DNA of 7,770 nucleotides from positions 1-7,770 of the forward strand of contig VYEH01000252.1 in NCBI GenBank assembly GCA_009843005.1, written 5' to 3'. This DNA comes from Pseudomonadota bacterium. GTDB taxonomy: Bacteria > Pseudomonadota > Gammaproteobacteria > Steroidobacterales > Rariloculaceae. Below the pieces are notes generated by a model. The model was not told where the DNA came from. It saw nothing but the letters and a program-made list of their open reading frames with translations, and did not search any database. Below are positions 1 through 6,059 of this stretch, piece by piece (positions within the stretch are counted from its first letter, which is position 1; each line of letters starts with the position of its first letter). The translations under genes and the position numbers were made by a program.

Positions 1-5
1 ATTAT

Positions 6-37
6 CCGACAAATCGAGGTCCCATTCCATTTATCGG
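6..37 (-). terminator. Possible hairpin downstream of the ASST gene
   Basis: On the minus strand, 14 bases after the TAG stop, CCGATAAAT (29-37) can pair with ATTTGTCGG (6-14). The stem has nine pairs including one U-G wobble, with a 14-base loop. The window ends five bases later, so no U-tract can be judged. It could be a weak terminator or chance. Confidence 0.25.
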
Positions 38-50
38 TGAGAAATCCGGG

Positions 51-1841
51 CTAGTGGGCCGTCCCGCCTGCGCCCGCGCCCGAGTACAGGCTCGGCGTGC
101 GGAACCCGCCGTAGACCTGCCAGGCCAACGCGTCGTGGGGATCCCTGAAAGAGACGTCGAAGACGACTTCCGCAGGATCGGTGCGGGTGAATTCCCGAAC
201 GCGGCCGCCGTGGGGCACTTCCGAGAGATAGCGCTGGGAGCGGTCCCAGATGTCCCAGGTGACGTCGGTGGTGCCGGCCGGTATGCACAGCGCGTTGATC
301 TCCAGAATGTTGTCTGTGACTGGCAGCCGGTGCGCCTCGCTCATGGCCATGCTGTTGCAGGCATCCACGGTGAGCTCCGGTTCGGCAATCCAGACCTGAC
401 GCACCGTTCCTTCGGCCTCGTCGATTTCGTACTCCACCGAATAACTGTAGGTGTCCTCGAACGGAACGTGGGGCCGGCCGTCGAAGGGCTTGGCCTGGGC
501 GCGGTTGTTGTTGAACACCAGCAGCGTGCCGGCGTGGGTCCAGCGCGGATTGTGCTGGTGCCAGGGCCAGCGGAAGTCATCGCCGACGGGCGTCAGCAGC
601 TTGTCCCGCAGCGCGCCCTCCCAGCCGACGTGATCGCCGAAGATCCACTTGATCTCCTTGCTTTCGCGGTCAATCTTGACGATCGCGTCCAGCAGCTTGA
701 AGCTCGCCACCACGGAGTCGTCGCGGGGATCGTGGGCGACGCCGTTGCCGTGGCTCCAGTCCCAGGTATCGGGAAAGCCGCGGGTGACCCAGTAGGGGTT
801 GAAGGCTTCGTAGCCGATCATGCCGGTGTCGAGGTAGTCGAAGGCGTTCCAGCTCCAGAGAATGTTGCCCTCCTTGTCGAACTCAAGGATCGTGTCGCCC
901 ATCACCTTCTGGTCTCGCCTCGGTGTGGGATCGAATTCGTTGGTGTACCAGTTCTCGATCACCCGCCAATTGGCCGAGAACGACAGGAAGGAACCGTCAC
1001 GAACCTCGTGGGGCTGATGGTGCAGGGTCTGCGCCCCCCGGATCGGAACGGCGCCGGGGGCGGTGGAAGGGCCACGCGGCCGTTCCTCGGCGTACCAGCT
1101 TCGAAGGCGGTTTCCGAGCATGTCCATTTCGACGGCTTCGAACGAGGCCATGTGGTAGATGATGTTGCCGTTGGCCAGCCGGTCGATGCCCGCGATTCGG
1201 TCGTCGGACTGGTAATACCAGACCACTTCACCCTCGTTGTCCAGCGCCAGCAGCAGGCCGTAGCGGGTGACGAAGGCCTGTTGCGCCGGATTGCGGTCCT
1301 GGGCCCGGGTCAGCATCGACCGGCGCACGCTCAGGATGGTGACCCCCGGCTCCATGCGCTCCGTCTCGGCCACGCGGACGTCGTAGTGCGGCATGACATA
1401 GCGGTCCACCGGCAGCGGCGGAGTCGTGTATTCGAGTACGCCGTCCCACTGCAGCGAATCGCCCGCGCTGTCGAAAATGGTGACTCGGATTTCGTGCCGC
1501 CGGTCCGGCCGCATCCCAAGGATCGGCAGGATGTCCCCTGCGCCGGGGACGCGGCCGAAATCGACGCTCCAGGTCCTCTCGGCGTCGGCGAAATCCACCC
1601 GCGTGGCGACGGCGCCGCGGGAATCGAAGGACAGCACGGCCGCCAGCGGCACGGCGGGGTTGGGATTTTGCTCTATCGACGGCGCCGACGTGAACGCCAG
1701 TCCGTCGGCGGCGCCCTGGGCAGACACTCCACCGGGCAGTGCAGCCAACCAGACGGAAAGCAACACCCAGGGGGAAAGAAACGGCCTGGGGAACGGAAAC
1801 AGCCAACCGGATCCCGGTTTCGTAAAGCGCCTGCGATCCAT
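51..1841 (-). CDS. Exported arylsulfotransferase (ASST)-family protein
   Basis: A 596-residue protein resembling bacterial arylsulfate sulfotransferases, periplasmic beta-propeller enzymes that move sulfate between phenolic compounds through a sulfo-histidine intermediate. The N-terminus is basic (RRRFTK, residues 3-8), followed by a hydrophobic stretch at about 21-37 and a likely signal-peptidase site VSA|QG near 41, so the product is probably exported. Propeller-blade repeats are visible (LLLALDNEGEVVWYY about 196-210, ILEFDKEGNILWSWN about 318-332, IVKIDRESKEIKWIFGDH about 387-404). Candidate active-site histidines lie in HHQPHE (274-279), DWSHGN (His364) and WHQHNPR (His428/His430). These match the family pattern known from E. 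coli ASST (His252, His356, His436). The family arginine 18 residues after the DWxH histidine appears to be Lys382. The ATG at 1841 is supported by AGGAGG seven bases upstream; the stop is TAG. It is divergent from the AhpD-like gene. Family membership is fairly sure; the substrate is unknown, and the enzyme could have drifted to another function. Confidence 0.85.
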   Translation of the reverse strand: MDRRRFTKPGSGWLFPFPRPFLSPWVLLSVWLAALPGGVSAQGAADGLAFTSAPSIEQNPNPAVPLAAVLSFDSRGAVATRVDFADAERTWSVDFGRVPGAGDILPILGMRPDRRHEIRVTIFDSAGDSLQWDGVLEYTTPPLPVDRYVMPHYDVRVAETERMEPGVTILSVRRSMLTRAQDRNPAQQAFVTRYGLLLALDNEGEVVWYYQSDDRIAGIDRLANGNIIYHMASFEAVEMDMLGNRLRSWYAEERPRGPSTAPGAVPIRGAQTLHHQPHEVRDGSFLSFSANWRVIENWYTNEFDPTPRRDQKVMGDTILEFDKEGNILWSWNAFDYLDTGMIGYEAFNPYWVTRGFPDTWDWSHGNGVAHDPRDDSVVASFKLLDAIVKIDRESKEIKWIFGDHVGWEGALRDKLLTPVGDDFRWPWHQHNPRWTHAGTLLVFNNNRAQAKPFDGRPHVPFEDTYSYSVEYEIDEAEGTVRQVWIAEPELTVDACNSMAMSEAHRLPVTDNILEINALCIPAGTTDVTWDIWDRSQRYLSEVPHGGRVREFTRTDPAEVVFDVSFRDPHDALAWQVYGGFRTPSLYSGAGAGGTAH

Positions 1842-1847
1842 CGATAT

Positions 1848-1854
1848 TCCTCCT
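1848..1854 (-). promoter_or_regulatory. Ribosome binding site of the ASST gene
   Basis: On the minus strand the sequence is AGGAGGA, a near-perfect Shine-Dalgarno match ending six bases before the ATG at 1841. It fixes the start of the ASST reading frame and hence the N-terminal signal sequence. Confidence 0.8.
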
Positions 1855-2009
1855 GTGCAGCGACCCGAAACGCCTTTTAACTATGCAAGAATTGTTGTAC
1901 ATTTTTGGTCCAGCTACAACCTTTATGAGGCGCGCTGGCACTTAACTGCCTGAACTTACGTTTCTTTTAACATTGGCTGAAACTCAGCCGCCGAATTCTG
2001 TACAACCAT

Positions 2010-2015
2010 AAGGAG
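2010..2015 (+). promoter_or_regulatory. Ribosome binding site of the candidate selenoprotein gene
   Basis: AAGGAG lies nine bases before the ATG at 2025. It supports that start. No comparable site was seen ahead of the sequence following the internal TGA, which argues against a separate downstream gene starting at TTG 2274. Confidence 0.8.
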
Positions 2016-2024
2016 TCCCAAGCG

Positions 2025-2570
2025 ATGCCATTCGTGAAATTCCTGTCCGAAGACGCCGGCCAGCCCGACATCGTGCGCGCCCTCGCCCATCGGCTGCGGG
2101 GACTGCCGAAGCAGTCCCAGCGCATCCTGCGCGAGCCCTCCGAGCTGACCCCGGCGCAGCGGGAGTTCATCGGCTCCTACGTCTCCGGCCTCAACGACTG
2201 CCCGCACTGACACCATGGGCATGCCGCGGTCGCGGCAGCGCACGGAGCGGACGATTCGCTGATCGACCAGGCGTTGGCGAACCTGGACACCGCGCCCATC
2301 GAGGAAAATTTCAAGGCCCTGTTGCGCTACGTGGAAAAACTCACGTACACGCCCTCGGCCATGACCCAGGAGGACGCCGACGCCGTGTTCGCGGCCGGCT
2401 GGAGCGAACAGGCGCTGGCGGACGCCATCTGCGTCTGCGCGCATTTCAACATGGTAAACCGCCTCGTGGAGGGTCTTGGCGCCGGCCGCCACCACACCCG
2501 CGATCCCATGCGCAAGGCGGCCGCACTGGTCGCGGAGAAGGGCTACCCGACGCTCGTATTCGGCGATTGA
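2025..2570 (+). CDS. Candidate selenoprotein: AhpD-like (CMD-fold) peroxidase-related protein with C-x-x-U
   Basis: One continuous frame of 182 codons, interrupted only by TGA at 2208-2210. Residues 1-61 match the start of the peroxidase-related AhpD-like family (MPFVKFL, then SELTPAQREFIGSYVSGLND). Residues 63-181 match its remainder, from HHGHAA through DADAVFAAGWSEQAL to FNMVNRLVEGLG. The TGA falls at residue 62, giving C59-P-H-U62-x-x-x-H66. In the AhpD signature E-(11)-C-x-x-C-x-x-x-H the second cysteine is the resolving/peroxidatic thiol; Glu47 is exactly 12 residues before Cys59, so every active-site position is filled if TGA is read as selenocysteine. A SECIS-like hairpin follows the codon. 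The family comprises small thiol-dependent hydroperoxide reductases, probably cytoplasmic since no signal peptide is seen. The normal stop is TGA at 2568-2570. The alternative is a nonsense-mutated pseudogene, but the intact frame, conserved second half and hairpin argue against it. Biochemical function is unproven. Confidence 0.85.
2208..2239 (+). promoter_or_regulatory. Candidate selenocysteine codon and bacterial SECIS hairpin
   Basis: The UGA is at 2208-2210. TGCCGC (2222-2227) pairs perfectly with GCGGCA (2232-2237), closing a four-base loop GGUC (2228-2231). Two further pairs (2219-2220 with 2238-2239) form across a single bulged A2221. The first loop G is the 18th base after the UGA. 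Known bacterial SECIS elements have a short stem-loop inside the coding sequence, an apical loop roughly 16-37 bases after UGA, and G in the first loop positions. In E. coli fdhF the loop also contains GGUC at nearly the same distance. The hairpin would recruit SelB with Sec-tRNA. Alanine-rich, GC-rich codons could form such a stem by chance, but spacing and loop together are persuasive. Confidence 0.75.
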
Positions 2571-2600
2571 GAACAATTCGCCGTTATCGAATTGTGCTCA
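2568..2600. terminator. Inverted repeat between convergent genes, possible bidirectional terminator
   Basis: ACAATTCG (2573-2580) pairs with CGAATTGT (2588-2595) around a seven-base loop. After one A-G mismatch the stem continues with TGAG/CTCA, 12 pairs in all. It begins on the stop codon of the AhpD-like gene and lies before the stop of the convergent E2 gene. Neither strand has a U-tract, so it is not a textbook intrinsic terminator; it may block read-through or protect mRNA 3' ends. A second inverted repeat, GCAGACT (2605-2611)/AGTCTGC (2638-2644), lies just beyond and runs into the E2 stop. Confidence 0.5.
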
Positions 2601-2635
2601 TGGGGCAGACTTAGCAGCAATCGCCTGCCCGTACA

Positions 2636-4021
2636 TCAGTCTGCGAGCGCCTCCGGATGCTCCAGCGCTTGGCTTACGCGGCGCAGGAACTCACCGGCAA
2701 TCACGCCGTCCACCGCCCGGTGATCGGCGGCCAGGGTCAGGCTCATCAGGGTGGCGACATCCAGGCGCACGCCGCCGTCGTCGCCAACGGCCACGGGCCG
2801 GGGCGCCGCTGCGCCCACACCGAGAATGCCCGCCTGCGGCGGGTTGATGATCGGCCAGCTCTGGCGGATACCGAACATGCCCACGTTGGAGACGGTGAAC
2901 GTCCCGCCCTGATAGTCATCGACGCTCAGCTTCCTGGCGCGCGCCCGCTCGGTCAGGTCCCGTAACGCCGAGGCGAGGTCCGGCAGCGACAACGCCTCCG
3001 CGCCTCGCACCACGGGTGTCACGAGTCCCTCCTCCACGGCGACGGCAACCGCAATATCGACGCGCCGGAAGCGGATCAGGCGATCGTCCCGATACTGCAC
3101 GTTCATTCGGGGCGTATCCCGCAACGCCCTGGCCGCGGCGTGCACGACGAAATCGTTCAGCGACAGTCTGGGCCCGTTTTCGGCTTCGTTGAGTTCGGTA
3201 CGAAGCCTCAGCGTGGCCTCGACATTGACGTCGATGCTGCAATGAAAGTGGGGAATGGTGGTCTTTGACTCCGCCATGCGCCGCGCCATGGTCTTGCCTA
3301 GGGTCGAGAGGGACAGCTCTTCGAACGGTGTTTCCAAACCAGGCGCAGGCATCGTTCCAGCGGTGGGCGCCGTTCCAGCGGTGGGCGCCGTTCCAGCGGT
3401 GGGCGCCGTTCCAGCGGCGGGCGCCGTTCCAGTGGCGGGCGCCGTTCCGGTGGCGGGAATACCCGTCACTGCCTCAGCGGCAGACCGCAACGCCAACGCC
3501 GCTTCGATATCGGCGGCGACGATACGGCCGCGCGGGCCGGTGCCATTCAGAGTGGAAATATCGATGCCGTACTCGCGGGCAATACGCCTGGCCGCCGGGC
3601 TCGCGGGCACTCGCCCCCCCCGCCCTTCCGTCGATGGCATGGCGGGAGTCGACGCCGACACCTGAGACCGCGGTTGGGGCGACGAACCGGGCCTGGCGCG
3701 GCCGACACCGGGTGATACGCCACCGTCCGAGTGTTCGGTGGATGCGAGCGGCTCGTCCGCCTCGGGGGCAGGCGCTGCTCCCGGCTCCAGCAGGGTCGCG
3801 ATGACACTATCCACGGCCACGCCCTCGGCGCCCTCCTCCACCATCAGTTCGCCGATCTCGCCCCCTTCCAGCGCTTCGAGCTCGAGCACCGACTTGTCCG
3901 TCTCGATCTCGGCAATCACCTGCCCCGGCTTGACCGAATCGCCGGGGCGCACATGCCAGCGGGCCAGCGTGCCCTCCTCCATGGTCGGCGTCAGCGCCGG
4001 CATCAGGATTTCACGTGACAC
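2636..4021 (-). CDS. Dihydrolipoamide acyltransferase (E2) of a 2-oxoacid/acetoin dehydrogenase complex
   Basis: A 461-residue E2. It carries the acyl group from E1 on a lipoyl-lysine arm and transfers it to CoA. Domains in order: one lipoyl domain (about 2-80) with the lipoylation site ETDKS at Lys43; a proline/serine-rich linker; a peripheral-subunit-binding domain (about 137-176, ASPAARRIAREYGIDI then GTGPRGRIVAADI); a second linker made of six-residue Ala-Pro-Thr-Gly repeats (about 187-226); and the catalytic acyltransferase domain (about 229-461) with DHRAVDG at 433-439, holding catalytic His434 and Asp438. The length is normal for a one-lipoyl E2. The start is GTG at 4021, supported by GGAGGT ten bases upstream. 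It lies 18 bases after E1-beta 2 and is the last gene of the operon. Substrate (pyruvate, acetoin or branched-chain) cannot be told from sequence alone, so no symbol is given. No E3 gene is in the window. Confidence 0.93.
   Translation of the reverse strand: MSREILMPALTPTMEEGTLARWHVRPGDSVKPGQVIAEIETDKSVLELEALEGGEIGELMVEEGAEGVAVDSVIATLLEPGAAPAPEADEPLASTEHSDGGVSPGVGRARPGSSPQPRSQVSASTPAMPSTEGRGGRVPASPAARRIAREYGIDISTLNGTGPRGRIVAADIEAALALRSAAEAVTGIPATGTAPATGTAPAAGTAPTAGTAPTAGTAPTAGTMPAPGLETPFEELSLSTLGKTMARRMAESKTTIPHFHCSIDVNVEATLRLRTELNEAENGPRLSLNDFVVHAAARALRDTPRMNVQYRDDRLIRFRRVDIAVAVAVEEGLVTPVVRGAEALSLPDLASALRDLTERARARKLSVDDYQGGTFTVSNVGMFGIRQSWPIINPPQAGILGVGAAAPRPVAVGDDGGVRLDVATLMSLTLAADHRAVDGVIAGEFLRRVSQALEHPEALAD
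3354..3461 (-). repeat. 18-base tandem repeat encoding the second E2 linker
   Basis: The unit GTTCCAGCGGTGGGCGCC (plus-strand sense) occurs six times head to tail. The first three copies are identical, and the later ones diverge by a few bases toward 3461. Each encodes a six-residue unit of the type T-A-P-x-A-G. The flexible Ala/Pro-rich linker lets the lipoyl and binding domains swing. As the unit is a multiple of three, copy-number change would keep the frame. Confidence 0.9.
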
Positions 4022-4039
4022 GGTATTACGGACCTCCGG

Positions 4040-5014
4040 TCAAAGGATCGAACGCACGGCGCCGACCACCTTCTCCGGCGTGGTCCGGAAAGGCGTCTGG
4101 GCGAGGGTGCCTCGGGGTATGGGGATATCCGGCGGCGACAGGCGGATCACGGGCGCTTTCAGATTGCCAAAGGCGGACTCCGCGACCATCGCGCCGATCT
4201 CGGCGCCGAAACCGCACGTCCGCGGGCTTTCGTCCACCACCACCACCCGGCCGGTCTTGCGCACCGATGCCAGGATGGCGTCGCGGTCCAGGGGCACGAT
4301 GGTGCGCGGGTCGACCACCTCCGCCGAAACGCCCTCGGCAGCCAGCGCCTCGGCCGCCTGTAGCGCAACCTCTACCTTGTGCGAGGTGGCAACGAGGGTG
4401 ACGTCACGTCCCGCCCGCTTGACATCCGCCTCGCCGAACGGAATGGCGAAATCGCCATCGGGGACTTCGCCTTCCATGGCCATCAGCAGCGGATGGTTCA
4501 TCACTACCGTGGGATTGTCGCTCTTGAGCGCAGTGGTCATCAGGCCCTTGATGTCAGCCGGCGTGGAAGCCAGCACGATCTGGATGCCGGGACAGTTGGC
4601 GAGCATCGCGTAGGGGCTGCGGCTGTGCTGGGAGAATTCGATGGGCATGACGCCGTGCATCATCACAAACACCGCCGGAACCGTGATCTGCCCGCCGGAC
4701 TGGTGATGGGCTACGCCCGCCTCGTGAATGAACTGCGACCAGGCTTCCACGGCGAATGCCGCCAGACCGAAGTGCGCCAGCGCACGGCATCCGCTCATGG
4801 CGGATCCGATGGCCAGTCCTGCGACGGCGGACTCGGAGATGGGCGGTTCGTCGATGACCCGGTCCGCGTAACGTTCCCGGACCGTGTTCAGCGCCGGGTG
4901 CTCCGCCGCGGGTCCCAGCAGGTAGGCGCTGCCGATCAGCGTCATGGTCGGGTCATCGTGCATTCTTGCCACGACGGCATCCACCATGGCTGCAGCGTAC
5001 GTCATCCTGGTCAT
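4040..5014 (-). CDS. Divergent E1-beta-like subunit (pair 2), thiamine-diphosphate dehydrogenase
   Basis: A 324-residue transketolase-like protein of the E1-beta family (pyrimidine-binding domain, then C-terminal transketolase domain). Visible family features: PPISES with Glu61, the position of the glutamate that activates the thiamine N1'; FSQHSRSPYA with His130; STPADIKGLM; and the strongly conserved C-terminal half (VEVALQAAEALAAEG, VVDPRTIVPLD). It departs from the family where canonical E1-beta has GEDVG (here IGSAYLLG, about 27-34) and E-x-x-F-x-D-F (here AHFGLAAF, about 80-87). I chose ATG 5014 because a G-rich Shine-Dalgarno-like stretch (AGGGGG) precedes it. A TTG at 5041 would add nine residues and overlap the previous gene. 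It lies 19 bases after E1-alpha 2 and 18 before E2, so it is surely in the same operon. Substrate unknown. Confidence 0.88.
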   Translation of the reverse strand: MTRMTYAAAMVDAVVARMHDDPTMTLIGSAYLLGPAAEHPALNTVRERYADRVIDEPPISESAVAGLAIGSAMSGCRALAHFGLAAFAVEAWSQFIHEAGVAHHQSGGQITVPAVFVMMHGVMPIEFSQHSRSPYAMLANCPGIQIVLASTPADIKGLMTTALKSDNPTVVMNHPLLMAMEGEVPDGDFAIPFGEADVKRAGRDVTLVATSHKVEVALQAAEALAAEGVSAEVVDPRTIVPLDRDAILASVRKTGRVVVVDESPRTCGFGAEIGAMVAESAFGNLKAPVIRLSPPDIPIPRGTLAQTPFRTTPEKVVGAVRSIL

Positions 5015-5033
5015 GTCAACGCACCCCCTGCCA

Positions 5034-6050
5034 TCACGCAAACGTACCCGTCAGCCCGCTCTCGGCCGAAGGCAGGGGGCTGGACAGCGCAAACTCCCGC
5101 GCGGCCTGCACTCGCCCACTGATGCGCTCGTCCATCGCGCGAATTTCATCGCGGTCAATCAGACCCTGGCGCATCAACTCCCTTCCATAGCCGATGACCG
5201 GATCGTATCGATTGATCCAATCGGAATGCTCGCCCGTCACAGAGCCAGGTTCCCAAATCCCGGCGAGATCGGTCACGCCCGTTACCAGTTGCGGGTTGAA
5301 GCTGCGGGACCCGGGCCAGCGCCGGGTACGCATCTCGATGAAGGCGGGCGACCGCCCCTCGCGCAGGTCGCCGATCAGCCGGCTCGCCGCATCGTATACG
5401 GCGGTCACGCTCTCCCCCGGGACAACTTCAGTGGCGATCCCCAGTGCGCGTGGGACATCGCCGAGCGTCTCGGCCGCCATGGACGAGGACGACCATTCGT
5501 TCTGGGCGCGGCCCGTGGTCACTCCCACGCTGTTGTTCTCGCAGACCAGCAGCACCGGCAGTTCATACAGCGCGGCGATGTTCATGGCCTCGAAGCCGAT
5601 GCCTTCCTCCAGCCCGCCATCGCCAAAGAAGGTCACGCAAATCCCGCCCCGGCCCTTGACTTTCTGGGCTTGCGCTGCGCCGATGCCCAGACCGATACCG
5701 CCACCCACCTGTCCGGTGGTGGCCAGGAAGCCCGCCTCGCGCACCGTCAGTCCGGCGCTGCCGCCGCGGCCCTTGTTGAAGCCGTCGGCCCGGCCCAGGA
5801 TCTCGGCCAGCGCACGGCCGGGATCGGCCCCGCGGGCGATCACGTGGCCATGGTTGCGGTGGGTCGTCAGGATCAGGTCGTCTTCGCGCAGCAACTCCAT
5901 GATCGTCGCGCCCACTGCCTCCTGACCGATGTAGACGTGGCGGTGCCCTTCCGTTTCCACGGTCGCCCAGAGGTCGATTACCGTCTCCTCGAAGCGGCGG
6001 ATCAGTAGCATCGATTCGAAAATTCGCAGTGCCTGTGTCTGCTCGATCAT
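5034..6050 (-). CDS. Divergent E1-alpha-like subunit (pair 2), thiamine-diphosphate dehydrogenase
   Basis: A 338-residue E1-alpha-family protein, near the usual length. It shows the common opening (LLIRRFEE, about 15-22), HVYIGQEAVG (38-47), THRNHGH (63-69), and the thiamine-diphosphate motif starting GDGG at 143-146 and ending ENN at 171-173, which binds diphosphate through magnesium. Two canonical sites differ. The GxGGSMH segment reads GRGGSAG (94-100), losing the conserved Met-His. The region that in pair 1 reads RFTGHHVSDQQEY is here RRWPGSRSFNPQ. The start ATG at 6050 has GAGGG about six bases upstream and is only nine bases after E1-beta 1. It should form a heterotetramer with the next gene. 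The fold and cofactor are confident; whether it acts on the same substrate as pair 1, or passes acyl groups to the shared E2, is not known. Confidence 0.88.
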   Translation of the reverse strand: MIEQTQALRIFESMLLIRRFEETVIDLWATVETEGHRHVYIGQEAVGATIMELLREDDLILTTHRNHGHVIARGADPGRALAEILGRADGFNKGRGGSAGLTVREAGFLATTGQVGGGIGLGIGAAQAQKVKGRGGICVTFFGDGGLEEGIGFEAMNIAALYELPVLLVCENNSVGVTTGRAQNEWSSSSMAAETLGDVPRALGIATEVVPGESVTAVYDAASRLIGDLREGRSPAFIEMRTRRWPGSRSFNPQLVTGVTDLAGIWEPGSVTGEHSDWINRYDPVIGYGRELMRQGLIDRDEIRAMDERISGRVQAAREFALSSPLPSAESGLTGTFA

Positions 6051-6059
6051 GGCTTGCCC

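Larger units (their letters stand above)
1842..2024. promoter_or_regulatory. Divergent promoter region between the ASST and AhpD-like genes
   Basis: This 183-base spacer lies between two head-to-head genes and is visibly richer in A+T than the flanking coding DNA, so both promoters should lie here. No strong sigma-70 pair is evident. The best minus-strand fit is TGTACA followed after 16 bases by TAAAAG (near 1897-1875), which is weak. The motif TACAAC occurs at 1915-1920 and 2001-2006, and inverted as GTTGTA at 1894-1899; the first inverted pair has a 15-base gap. GGCTGA (1975-1980) and TCAGCC (1984-1989) form a six-pair hairpin 20 bases before the plus-strand ribosome site. These could be operator or leader structures, but none is identified. 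Confidence 0.45.

Noticed and set aside
54..1880. Long plus-strand frame of 608 residues opposite the ASST gene
   Set aside because: It is an antisense shadow in GC-rich DNA: low-complexity composition, no recognisable domain, no ribosome site, whereas the opposite strand encodes a clear ASST protein.
2025..2570. Reading the AhpD-like locus as two separate genes (61 and 98 residues) or as a nonsense-mutated pseudogene
   Set aside because: The halves are in the same frame with no shift, the 21 codons between TGA and 2274 encode conserved family sequence (HHGHAA...), no ribosome site precedes the second half, and the TGA sits on a redox Cys position followed by a SECIS-like hairpin.
2025..2570. 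Genome-wide reassignment of TGA to an amino acid
   Set aside because: TGA ends the E2, E1-beta 2, E1-alpha 2, E1-beta 1 and AhpD-like genes at the expected family lengths, so it works as a stop elsewhere.
1956..2576. Minus-strand frame of 206 residues opposite the AhpD-like gene
   Set aside because: It would cross the divergent promoter region and shows no family resemblance; the plus strand has the conserved protein.
3354..3461. CRISPR array
   Set aside because: Repeats are contiguous 18-base units without spacers and lie in frame inside the E2 linker.
4379..6008. Long plus-strand frames opposite the E1 genes (247 and 354 residues)
   Set aside because: Shadows of the minus-strand E1 genes, with His/Arg/Gly-rich composition and no domain.
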